Source: Flavobacterium lacus (GTDB taxonomy: Bacteria > Bacteroidota > Bacteroidia > Flavobacteriales > Flavobacteriaceae). Taken from it: 64,000 nt of DNA. The notes beneath the pieces were generated by a model. It was not told the origin of the DNA. It saw nothing but the letters and a program-made list of their open reading frames with translations, and made no database searches. Shown piece by piece: positions 34,929-42,442 of the stretch. The stretch is taken from assembly GCF_003268815.1 (NCBI RefSeq), contig NZ_QLSV01000002.1, positions 248,001 to 312,000 of the forward strand. Direction: 5' to 3'. Both the position numbers and the translations under genes were made by a program. Within the stretch, counting starts at the first letter, position 1. Every line of letters starts with the position of its first letter.

Positions 34929-36239
34929 TTATAATTTTATAAATTCTACTCGTCTGTTTTGTGCTTTTTCAGCCGAAGTTGCATTTTTATTAAGTGGCTG
35001 ACTTTCTCCTTTTCCGTCTGTTTCTAATCGCGAACTTTCAATTCCGTAAAAACTGGATAAAGCGGTTTTAACAGCAACTGCTCTTTTTTGTGAAAGTGAT
35101 AAATTGGCAGCATCGGCACCATCACTATCAGTATGACCAATGATTTTTACTCTAACCGTCGAGTTTTCTTGTAATGTTGTGGCAATTTCTTTTAACACAG
35201 TTCCGCTTTCAGGTTTAATGTTGTCGCTGTTTACGTCGAAGAGAATTCCGTTGGTCACAAAACGACCTTCGGTGATGAGTTTATTTCGTGTATCGGCACT
35301 GGCCACTGCATACCGGATATTAGTTAAATAAACTTCGCAGTCGCCAAAAAAACTTCTGAAAAAAGCAAAATCATAATTAGTCGTTTCCGAGAAAAATCGT
35401 GGAATATCAAGTAATTTGTCTTCATTAGCATACACACGCAAACGCCCTTTTTGTCTCCAAACCGAAATTTTTACAAAATTTGTGTTAGTATCTACATCCC
35501 ATTGCGGCATTTTTACATTGTTTTCAATTGCTGTTCCACTACTTGGATTTACATAAACCGCTGCTTCGCCAGCTCCAGGATGTAAATACACAATTGAAGT
35601 TCCTCTGGAGAAAAACATATCTTTCATGAGTTCCTGTTGTTTTATAGTGAAATTTAATCCCAGACCTGAATAATTATTGGTTGGATCAGTATTGATTCCT
35701 ACTTCAAATTCAAGCGTAAAATTCTCAGGAAGATTTTTAATGTTATCCGGAATAAAAGCTCCATTTTTGGTCATCGAAAGCCATTTTCCGAACTGTCCAT
35801 CCACATTCACAATTTCTCCACTTGCATTGGTATTGAACTCTGCCGGAAAATCTCCCATAGCTAATCGTTCAAAATTGTCGAAATACAATTCTTTTTCACC
35901 CGCCACAAAATCAAATTTTGAATTGGATTTTACTGGTTTTTTTGATGAAGATGATTGTGATTTGGATTCTTGATTTTCATCGGATGATTGTTCAGAACGA
36001 TCTTCTTGTTGTTCCGCTTCCTCTTTCTTTTTCTTTTTGTCTTTTTTCTTAAACAAACCTGTGATTCCTTCCTCTACTTTGTTTAAAGCTTTGTCAACAG
36101 TTTCGTCTCCTTTTTGTTCGCCCCTACCATACGTTTTGTCTTTCGCGTTTTTAATTACACGTTCTCCAACTGTTGTTTCTTGTGCGAAAGAAAATTGGAT
36201 GGTAATCATAAAAACTAACCCGGTTAAAAAATTTTTCAT
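34929..36239 (-). CDS. OmpA family protein with charged linker and LamG-like middle domain (operon gene 1)
   Basis: A 436-residue exported protein with signal peptide (LVFMITIQFSFAQ). Residues about 60-110 are an extreme Lys/Glu/Ser low-complexity linker. The middle (about 120-310) is beta-rich and resembles a concanavalin-like fold. The C-terminal 110 residues are an OmpA-like peptidoglycan-binding domain: VKIIGHTDSDGADAANLSLSQ and the final AEKAQNRRVEF carry the diaminopimelate-contacting Asp and Arg residues. It should tether the outer membrane or a surface complex to the cell wall. First gene of seven, reading from the TGTTTAC-N16-CACTAAA promoter that is divergent from the sigma gene. 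Confidence 0.85.
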   Translation of the reverse strand: MKNFLTGLVFMITIQFSFAQETTVGERVIKNAKDKTYGRGEQKGDETVDKALNKVEEGITGLFKKKDKKKKKEEAEQQEDRSEQSSDENQESKSQSSSSKKPVKSNSKFDFVAGEKELYFDNFERLAMGDFPAEFNTNASGEIVNVDGQFGKWLSMTKNGAFIPDNIKNLPENFTLEFEVGINTDPTNNYSGLGLNFTIKQQELMKDMFFSRGTSIVYLHPGAGEAAVYVNPSSGTAIENNVKMPQWDVDTNTNFVKISVWRQKGRLRVYANEDKLLDIPRFFSETTNYDFAFFRSFFGDCEVYLTNIRYAVASADTRNKLITEGRFVTNGILFDVNSDNIKPESGTVLKEIATTLQENSTVRVKIIGHTDSDGADAANLSLSQKRAVAVKTALSSFYGIESSRLETDGKGESQPLNKNATSAEKAQNRRVEFIKL

Positions 36240-36277
36240 TTGTATAAAATTTTAATTAAACATTCATTTATTTTTCA

Positions 36278-36307
36278 TTTAGTGTGTAGAATTTAAAAAG
36301 GTAAACA
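36278..36307 (-). promoter_or_regulatory. Candidate ECF-sigma promoter of the envelope operon
   Basis: On the minus strand: TGTTTAC (36307-36301), 16 bases, CACTAAA (36284-36278), then ATG 38 bases on. Divergent from the matching motif at 36338-36367, so GTAAACA and TGTTTAC form an inverted repeat between them. Confidence 0.72.
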
Positions 36308-36331
36308 TGCCAACAGAAAAAAAAAATTAGG

Positions 36332-36367
36332 TAGCTTTGTTTACTTTCAAAAAAAAATTGCACTAAT
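36332..36367 (+). promoter_or_regulatory. Candidate autoregulated ECF promoter plus primary-type -7 box of the sigma gene
   Basis: TGTTTAC (36338-36344), 16 bases, CACTAAT (36361-36367) points at the sigma gene. The spacer holds a run of nine A. TAGCTTTG at 36332-36339 fits TAnnTTTG and could give basal expression with a leader of about 22 bases. Confidence 0.65.
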
Positions 36368-36902
36368 GATAAATGTCCCAAATTTGATTGAGCAATTAAA
36401 ATCCGGCGACGAAAAAACCATTCGAAAAATTTACGAAGACAATAAAAATGGTTTTTTACTCTTTGCCAATCGTTATACATTAGACAAAGAAGAATTAATT
36501 GATATTTATCAAGATGCCGTAATTGCTTTGATTGAAAATGCTAAAAAAGGAAAGATTGATGAGTTGAAAAGTAGTTTGACTACCTATTTATTTGGTATCG
36601 GAAAATTTATGATTTTTCAACGATTAAAGAAAAAAAACAAAACAATTCCGAGTGATGAACTGGAGCATTTTGAATTTGAGTATGATGATTATTCAGAAGA
36701 TGAAATTAATATTCAACTTATCTCTCTCCGAGAAAATTTGAAAAAATTAGGAGAACAATGCTTAAAAGTATTAACCCTATTTTATTATGAAGAGAAAAAG
36801 TTAGATGAAATTCAAATGCTGTTAGGTTACGCTAACAAAGATGTTTTAAAAAGTCAAAAATCACGTTGTTTGAAGCAACTGAAAGACTTAACAAAAAAGT
36901 AA
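36366..36902 (+). CDS. ECF-type RNA polymerase sigma factor
   Basis: A 178-residue sigma-70 family factor with only regions 2 and 4. Region 2 begins LIEQLKSGDEKTIRKIYEDNK and includes DIYQDAVIALIENAKK; region 4 (about 118-170) has CLKVLTLFYYEEKKLDEIQMLLGYANKDVLKSQKSRCLKQL, the helix-turn-helix that reads the -35 box. The ATG at 36366 lies inside the -10-like CACTAAT; transcripts from that promoter would start downstream, perhaps using TTG at 36384, whereas transcripts from the TAGCTTTG box include the ATG. The next gene, six bases on, is its probable anti-sigma factor. Confidence 0.9.
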   Translation: MINVPNLIEQLKSGDEKTIRKIYEDNKNGFLLFANRYTLDKEELIDIYQDAVIALIENAKKGKIDELKSSLTTYLFGIGKFMIFQRLKKKNKTIPSDELEHFEFEYDDYSEDEINIQLISLRENLKKLGEQCLKVLTLFYYEEKKLDEIQMLLGYANKDVLKSQKSRCLKQLKDLTKK

Positions 36903-36908
36903 AGTAGA

Positions 36909-37622
36909 ATGGAAAATGAAGAGTTAGTAAATAAGTATTTTGAGCAGCAACTTTCTGAAGAAGAAAAAGTTGTGTTTGAATCTTTATTGCAAAATGACAG
37001 TGAATTTGCGAAAGAAGTTGCCTATCAAAAAAATGTAAAGAAAGCAATCACGTTAAACGAAAGAGAAACGCTAAAACAAACGCTACAATCGTTTGAATCA
37101 AATAAAAAACAACCAAAAAAAACCTACCAATTCTGGTCTATTGCTGCTGTGTTTTTGTTGTTTTTTGGCGGATTGGCGTGGTTCCAATTTATGCAAGATT
37201 CACCTGAAAAATTGTATCAGGAATATTATCAATCGTATCCAAATGTAGTGGCTCCAACGGTTCGTGGCGATAACGACCGCAATCTAAAATCAGATGCATT
37301 TTATGAATATGACAGCGGAAATTATCAAAAATCACTTGAATTATTTTCAAAAATTTATGTAGATGAAGAAGTAGATTATGCTCTTTTTTATCAAGCCATG
37401 TCGTTAATGGAATTGAATCGATACGATGAAGCTATTACTACATTTGACCAATTTAAAACATCGGAGAACAATGCCTTTACACCTTTTGTCAAATGGTACA
37501 AAGCCCTTTCTTATCTCAAAATAAATGAAAAAGAAAAGGCTATTCAACTTTTAAAAGAATTGTCTGAAAAGGAAAATCCGCAACAACAAATGGCTAAAAA
37601 ATTAGTGGCGGAATTAGAATAA
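36909..37622 (+). CDS. Probable anti-sigma factor with transmembrane segment and periplasmic TPR domain
   Basis: A 237-residue bitopic protein. The N-terminal 70 residues look like the cytoplasmic part of Bacteroidota anti-sigma factors (ELVNKYFEQQLSEEEKVVFESLLQNDSEFAKEV), without a zinc motif. One membrane segment follows (about 74-94, FWSIAAVFLLFFGGLAWFQF). The periplasmic part (about 130-237) contains TPR-like helical pairs (AFYEYDSGNYQKSLELFSKI, ALFYQAMSLMELNRYDEAI). Co-transcribed with the sigma gene. Anti-sigma function is inferred from layout and position. Its 3' end overlaps the convergent CHAT gene by nine bases. Confidence 0.7.
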   Translation: MENEELVNKYFEQQLSEEEKVVFESLLQNDSEFAKEVAYQKNVKKAITLNERETLKQTLQSFESNKKQPKKTYQFWSIAAVFLLFFGGLAWFQFMQDSPEKLYQEYYQSYPNVVAPTVRGDNDRNLKSDAFYEYDSGNYQKSLELFSKIYVDEEVDYALFYQAMSLMELNRYDEAITTFDQFKTSENNAFTPFVKWYKALSYLKINEKEKAIQLLKELSEKENPQQQMAKKLVAELE

Positions 37623-40613
37623 TTTTTTTCTGAATAGGAAAATCAGCAAAGCCATCGCTAAACCAATTCCGATATACAACCACCAGTTTGTACCTTCCAG
37701 AATTGGAGAAACATCACCATTCACCACAAATCCAGCCCAATAAAACGGATGGTTTTTCATCGGATTATTTTCTATAAAATCACGCTTGGCATTCGCTAAA
37801 GCTTCATCTTTTGATTGACCATCTTTTAAATTTTCATAAAAAGAAATCATAATTTCTGAGGTTTCTTTGTCGGGCACTTGCCAGAGGCTAAACACAGATG
37901 ACTGTACGCCGGAATAGGTTAATGCACGCGACAAACTCATAATGCCTTCGCCTGACTTTAGGTTACCGTTTCCTGTATCGCAGGCACTTAAAACAACCAT
38001 TTTTGAGGAAAAATTTAGACCATAAAGTTCAGAAAAATAAAGCTTTTCATTGTTTGAAAAGACTAAACACGATTCATTTATGTTATTTTCATCAACCAAA
38101 GAATGCATCGCAAAATGATAAAATCCAAATTGGTTAATAGTTTTAAAGAAATTTGCTTTTGAGGCTTTCTCGTTTATATAACTTGTACCATTAAATAGTT
38201 TTGATATTAAATCTGCTTCTTTTCTAGCATGTTCTAAATCTGATAATCCGCTTCTGACCGTTGCAATTGTTTTTATGTCATAGTTTGGAGCAAATGCAAT
38301 TAATTTATCATTATTTACTGTTATGTTGTTTTGCTTGTTAAACAAATAAAATGGCAATGTATAATTATAAGAAACCCTGCTTTTTTGTACTAAATATTTT
38401 TGATTTGCTGCATCATAAAGCATTTCAAATGGCAAATAATTCAGAAATCCATCTGCAATGATAGTCACCTTTTTGGCATTTAAATCCTTCGTTAAACTTA
38501 CAGATAAATTTTTAGAAACGGGAAAACTTTCTTGACTTACTTTTTTGGTTTGTTGCAAAAACAACATAACCTCTTTTTTAAGATGATGAGTGGTTGCAAT
38601 TTTTTGAATATCAATATGGTTTGAAGATATGTAAATTGCGAATACATAATTTTTTAATGTATAATATTTAATGACCAACTCATCTTTATCTACAACTTTT
38701 TGAACGTTTACTATGTCAAAATTATCTAAAGAGTTTTTATCAATATCTTGATACGTTCTTGATGTTTTTTTAGTTAAGCTGGCAATACTATTTTCGATTT
38801 CAATAATTTTATTTTTATTTAATTTTTCACCGCTTGAATTGCTTTGATTTTTATAAAAATTAAGTTCGTTTTTTAGTTCTTTAATTTTTTCTAAATTTAC
38901 ATTTGACTCATTGTTATTCGTTGTAATTTTTTTGAAAAATTCTTGTGCTAGATGTTGTGATGCACTTTTTTCGATTTCATTAATTAGATTTATTTTATCT
39001 TGGAAAGTTAATTTTTTCTCTAAGCTAATCTCTAGTAGCCCTTCGATAATTTCGCTGTGGTATTTACTTAACTCTTCGTTGTATTCGCCTTTTAAATAAT
39101 ACTCTCTAAATAATTTATTGCTTATATTGTAGAGATTATCAGCTATTTGTAAATCATTTTTATTTTTAAATTTCTTATAATTTTGAAAATAGATCTTTCC
39201 TGATTTATAGAATAAGTTTATAAATTCTGTCGAGACTAATTCTCTAACGTCTGAGAATTTGAGCTTATCGATAGTTTTTTTCTTTTGGCCATAGTCAAAA
39301 AGTAACTGTTCAATATTATTTTTAATAATTGAAACCGCTTTATTAGTCTGGTTTGTTTCAAAAAATATTTCAGATTTTAAAAATTCGAGTGTATATTTGG
39401 TTGAATTAAAATAGGTGTTATTATTGTTGTTTTGTGCTACTGTGTAAAATTTTACAGCCAAATCATTTTTATTCTGAAATTTATAAATAGTGGCTATTTT
39501 TGAGTTTAAAGTAACTAAGTATTGTTTTTGATCATATTTATCAGCAAGAGAAAGTCCTTTTTTAATAAGGTTGAAAGCGGTTTCATATTCTTTTTTTTCA
39601 ATCAAAAAATCAGCAACTTCTTCATAACATTGTATCAAATATTTAGAATGTATAGTTTTTTTGTAAGGTAAAAATTGATTTTCTTCAAAAACCTTCAAAA
39701 ATTGTAGTGCCTCTTTCTGTTTGTTTAAAGCTAAACTCATTCTAATATTACTCAATGAATAATCTGAAAAAGAGAGAAAATAAGTGTTTTCGCTTTTAGA
39801 AACATCTGTTTGGTATTTTTTCTTGATATAATTATTTAACTTTATTAATTTTAATTGTGCTTTTTCTAAATCACCGTAATTAATATATTGAAAAATTAAA
39901 TTATGATAAACTCTAACTAAATAATCTTTGTTATCATTTGAATTCTTGTTTAAAGTTTCCCAGATTTTTGCTGCTTTTTCATAATAAGCAATTGTGTTTT
40001 TTTGATTGTAAACATTAGTGTAGGCATAGGCTAAGTTATTATAATTCAATGCAACTTCGTTATTGACCTCTCCATATTTTTTTATGTATAAGTTTAGTGA
40101 TTTTTTATAAAATTTAATTCCTTCAAATGAGTTTCCTACTTTGTCGTATAAATATCCCAAATCATATAAGTAATCTGTTTGAGTTTCTTGTTTTGCTTGC
40201 TTAAAATCTTTTAAACTATATCCTACTTCTGCAGTAATCAATGCCTCTTTCCATCCAATATTACTGGCTAAAAAATGATATTTAGATGTAATTACATTAA
40301 TTAATAACTCTGTCTCGTAATACTTTCTTTTTTCAATAGAAAGTAGATTTTTTATGACATTATCAATGCTTTTAACATCGCTTCTGTCTGACAATAAATA
40401 ATCATAAAAAATAATATAATTATTGATAAATTTCTTCTCCGATACATTAATTTCATTGCCATCTTTCATCGATTTAAAAATATTTTTTGCTTTTACAAAA
40501 TTTTCATCAACTTCAAAATCATATGCTTTATTTAAAGCAACTTTAAAAGATTTAGTTTGTGAAAAACTAAACAATCCGAGCAAAAGAAATAAAAGTATTA
40601 AAAACCTTTTCAT
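37614..40613 (-). CDS. Periplasmic TPR-CHAT domain protein (caspase-like protease), C-terminally membrane-anchored
   Basis: A 999-residue protein. A signal peptide (MKRFLILLFLLLGLFSFSQ) is followed by a long TPR-type helical region (about 20-560), a charged coiled segment (about 560-640) and a CHAT domain (about 650-965). The catalytic dyad is visible: His837 in YHFAMHS and Cys878 in VVLSACDTG, 41 residues apart; EGIMSLSRALTYSGVQSSVFSLW is the conserved post-Cys region. The end (WWLYIGIGLAMALLIFLF then RKKLF) is a single membrane segment with a positive tail, placing the CHAT domain in the periplasm. It is convergent with, and overlaps by nine bases, the anti-sigma-like gene, and has the same ECF-type promoter. 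The gene looks more A+T-rich than its neighbours. Substrate unknown. Confidence 0.85.
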   Translation of the reverse strand: MKRFLILLFLLLGLFSFSQTKSFKVALNKAYDFEVDENFVKAKNIFKSMKDGNEINVSEKKFINNYIIFYDYLLSDRSDVKSIDNVIKNLLSIEKRKYYETELLINVITSKYHFLASNIGWKEALITAEVGYSLKDFKQAKQETQTDYLYDLGYLYDKVGNSFEGIKFYKKSLNLYIKKYGEVNNEVALNYNNLAYAYTNVYNQKNTIAYYEKAAKIWETLNKNSNDNKDYLVRVYHNLIFQYINYGDLEKAQLKLIKLNNYIKKKYQTDVSKSENTYFLSFSDYSLSNIRMSLALNKQKEALQFLKVFEENQFLPYKKTIHSKYLIQCYEEVADFLIEKKEYETAFNLIKKGLSLADKYDQKQYLVTLNSKIATIYKFQNKNDLAVKFYTVAQNNNNNTYFNSTKYTLEFLKSEIFFETNQTNKAVSIIKNNIEQLLFDYGQKKKTIDKLKFSDVRELVSTEFINLFYKSGKIYFQNYKKFKNKNDLQIADNLYNISNKLFREYYLKGEYNEELSKYHSEIIEGLLEISLEKKLTFQDKINLINEIEKSASQHLAQEFFKKITTNNNESNVNLEKIKELKNELNFYKNQSNSSGEKLNKNKIIEIENSIASLTKKTSRTYQDIDKNSLDNFDIVNVQKVVDKDELVIKYYTLKNYVFAIYISSNHIDIQKIATTHHLKKEVMLFLQQTKKVSQESFPVSKNLSVSLTKDLNAKKVTIIADGFLNYLPFEMLYDAANQKYLVQKSRVSYNYTLPFYLFNKQNNITVNNDKLIAFAPNYDIKTIATVRSGLSDLEHARKEADLISKLFNGTSYINEKASKANFFKTINQFGFYHFAMHSLVDENNINESCLVFSNNEKLYFSELYGLNFSSKMVVLSACDTGNGNLKSGEGIMSLSRALTYSGVQSSVFSLWQVPDKETSEIMISFYENLKDGQSKDEALANAKRDFIENNPMKNHPFYWAGFVVNGDVSPILEGTNWWLYIGIGLAMALLIFLFRKKLF

Positions 40614-40639
40614 GAGTTTTGGGCTAAGTATATTACCTT

Positions 40640-40669
40640 ATTCGTGTTAAAAATAATAATAAGTAAACA
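40640..40669 (-). promoter_or_regulatory. Candidate ECF-sigma promoter of the CHAT gene
   Basis: On the minus strand: TGTTTAC (40669-40663), 16 bases, CACGAAT (40646-40640), ATG 26 bases further. One mismatch (G for T) in the -10-like block relative to the other three copies. Confidence 0.65.
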
Positions 40670-40716
40670 TTGTTTTTCATTAATATCCAATAAAAATTAA
40701 AATCGGACTTGGATAA

Positions 40717-40797
40717 ATATTAAAAAAAACAGAAATCAAGCCAGACATTGATCAAAGGCTTTACGAATATTTTGAAAAAACTAAATTTTTTAAATGA
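40717..40797 (+). pseudogene. 3' remnant of a truncated gene
   Basis: An open frame of 26 codons without start, ending at TGA 40795-40797 (KPDIDQRLYEYFEKTKFFK before the stop). The stop overlaps the ATG of the next small frame as ATGA, the usual arrangement of coupled genes, so this looks like the tail of a gene whose 5' part has been lost. No family recognised. Confidence 0.35.
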
Positions 40798-40973
40798 AAG
40801 CTGAGACAGTTTATAATGTTGCAATTCATCTTAACTACGATGAATTATACAAATTACTTAAAATGATAGAAAACAAATTAAATGAAAATCTAATTTATGA
40901 GAAAGATTTAATTGCTAAAAATGAAACTATACAATATCTAATTAAGAAATGTTTTAGCAAATTTAAGAAATGA
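40794..40973 (+). CDS. Small helical protein, possible mobile-element remnant
   Basis: A 59-residue frame (begins MKAETVYNVAIHLNYDELYK) with a basic C terminus (LIKKCFSKFKK). It is predicted all-helical. Its start overlaps the stop of the truncated frame upstream. Two CGGCAAAA repeats 11 bases apart follow directly (40978-40985 and 40989-40996), then the tRNA-Leu terminator. No family recognised; may be a leftover of an element integrated at the tRNA. Confidence 0.4.
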   Translation: MKAETVYNVAIHLNYDELYKLLKMIENKLNENLIYEKDLIAKNETIQYLIKKCFSKFKK

Positions 40974-41003
40974 TTTTCGGCAAAATTCCGGCAAAAACCC
41001 AAA

Positions 41004-41047
41004 CAAAAAACCTCTAAATTGTTGAATTACAACACTTTAGAGGTCTT
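41004..41047 (-). terminator. Terminator of tRNA-Leu
   Basis: ACCTCTAAA (41010-41018) pairs with TTTAGAGGT (41036-41044), with an inner TTGTAATTCAA stem; on the minus strand T6 follows. Confidence 0.8.
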
Positions 41048-41053
41048 TAAAAG

Positions 41054-41133
41054 TACCCGGAGTGGGAATCGAACCCACACACCTAAGTACACGAGTTTGA
41101 GTCGTGCGCGTCTACCAATTCCGCCATCCGGGC
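41054..41133 (-). tRNA. tRNA-Leu (anticodon CAA)
   Basis: On the minus strand: acceptor GCCCGGA with TCCGGGT, anticodon stem CACGA/TCGTG around loop CTCAAAC (anticodon CAA, reading UUG), T-loop GGTTCGATTCC. The 3' CCA is not encoded. A TACATTTG element at 41155-41162 (minus strand) is a probable promoter box. Confidence 0.92.
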
Positions 41134-41202
41134 AGGGATGCTTATTTGTGGGTGCAAATGTAAATAATTTTTTGACACATTTTAAAGAAATTTGTGGAAA
41201 AA

Positions 41203-41282
41203 TTGCTTTCCAAGTTGATTTTTATTTCTAAATTTGCACCTCGTTTCGACGACACACAACTAACTAACTACACCCGAGGTGC
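41203..41282 (+). promoter_or_regulatory. Promoter region and leader inverted repeat of prs
   Basis: TAAATTTG at 41229-41236 is a -7 candidate, with TTG at 41203-41205 (23-base spacing). GCACCTCG (41236-41243) and CGAGGTGC (41275-41282) form an 8-base inverted repeat at the start of a leader of about 120 bases. Confidence 0.35.
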
Positions 41283-41358
41283 TTACATATGTTTTGTTTT
41301 AGCAGAATTCTGAAGCCGAATTGTATGGAGCGTAGCGGAGTAATAACAACCAATTAAA

Positions 41359-42300
41359 ATGTCACACAACGAACCGGAAGCAAAAATATTTGCTTGTTCA
41401 AAAAGTGTATACTTAGCCGAACAAATAGCCAAAAACTATGGAATTCCGCTAGGTAAAGTAACGTTCTCTGAATATAGTGACGGTGAGTTTCAACCGTCTT
41501 TTGAAGAATCCATTCGCGGATTACGGGTCTTCATCGTTTGTTCCACTTTTCCAAGTGCGGATAACTTGATGGAGCTTTTGTTAATGATTGATGCTGCCAA
41601 AAGAGCCTCAGCCAGACACATAACCCCTGTAATTCCTTATTTTGGATGGGCCAGACAAGACAGAAAAGACAAACCAAGAGTGCCAATTGGAGCAAAACTA
41701 GTAGCCAAATTACTGGAAACTGCCGGAGCAACCCGAATTATGACGATGGATTTACATGCCGATCAAATTCAAGGTTTCTTTGAAAAACCGGTTGACCATT
41801 TATTCGCATCCACCATCTTTTTGCCGTACGTAAAAAGTTTGAATTTGGAGCATCTGACCATTGCTTCACCCGACATGGGCGGTTCCAAAAGAGCCTACGC
41901 CTATTCTAAATTTTTAGAATCGGATGTTGTAATTTGTTACAAACAACGAAAAGTGGCCAACGTAATCGACACTATGGAACTTATCGGAGAAGTAAAAGGA
42001 AGAAACGTCGTTTTAGTAGACGATATGATTGATACCGGCGGAACCCTCGCAAAGGCAGCCGATTTAATGATTGAAAAAGGAGCTCTGAGCGTTCGAGCCA
42101 TTTGTACACACGCCATTTTATCCGGCGATGCGTACGAAAAAATCGAAAAATCAAAATTGAGCGAATTAATAGTGACCGATTCAATTCCGTTAAAGAAAGA
42201 ATCTAACAAAATCAGAGTGGTGAGTTGTGCACCGCTTTTTGCAGAAGTAATGCACATGGTGCAACACAACAATTCCATTAGTGGAAAATTTTTAATGTAG
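41359..42300 (+). CDS. prs: Ribose-phosphate pyrophosphokinase
   Basis: A 313-residue cytoplasmic enzyme making PRPP from ribose 5-phosphate and ATP, the precursor for nucleotides, His and Trp. The PRPP-binding loop is VVLVDDMIDTGGTL; the metal- and ATP-binding parts include FSEYSDGEFQP, YFGWARQDRKDKPR and MDLHADQIQGFF. Length matches the class I family. Starts the prs-rplY-pth stretch; rplY follows 142 bases later. Confidence 0.96.
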   Translation: MSHNEPEAKIFACSKSVYLAEQIAKNYGIPLGKVTFSEYSDGEFQPSFEESIRGLRVFIVCSTFPSADNLMELLLMIDAAKRASARHITPVIPYFGWARQDRKDKPRVPIGAKLVAKLLETAGATRIMTMDLHADQIQGFFEKPVDHLFASTIFLPYVKSLNLEHLTIASPDMGGSKRAYAYSKFLESDVVICYKQRKVANVIDTMELIGEVKGRNVVLVDDMIDTGGTLAKAADLMIEKGALSVRAICTHAILSGDAYEKIEKSKLSELIVTDSIPLKKESNKIRVVSCAPLFAEVMHMVQHNNSISGKFLM

Positions 42301-42442
42301 GCTTTTGAAAGGTAATGGGTGATTGGTGAAAGGTAATTGGTGATTTGGAATATAAAATAACCGACACAAATAACAGACAACAGAAAACCGACAAATGACA
42401 ACAGACAACGAATTTTTATTTATTAACTATATATTATTTACA

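Noticed and set aside
36366..40613. Type III-E CRISPR (Craspase) locus
   Set aside because: A TPR-CHAT protein and an ECF sigma factor are present, but there is no CRISPR array, no gRAMP effector and no Cas gene; the CHAT protein is exported.
41019..41231. Open frame of 70 codons over tRNA-Leu
   Set aside because: It translates the antisense strand of the tRNA and its terminator.
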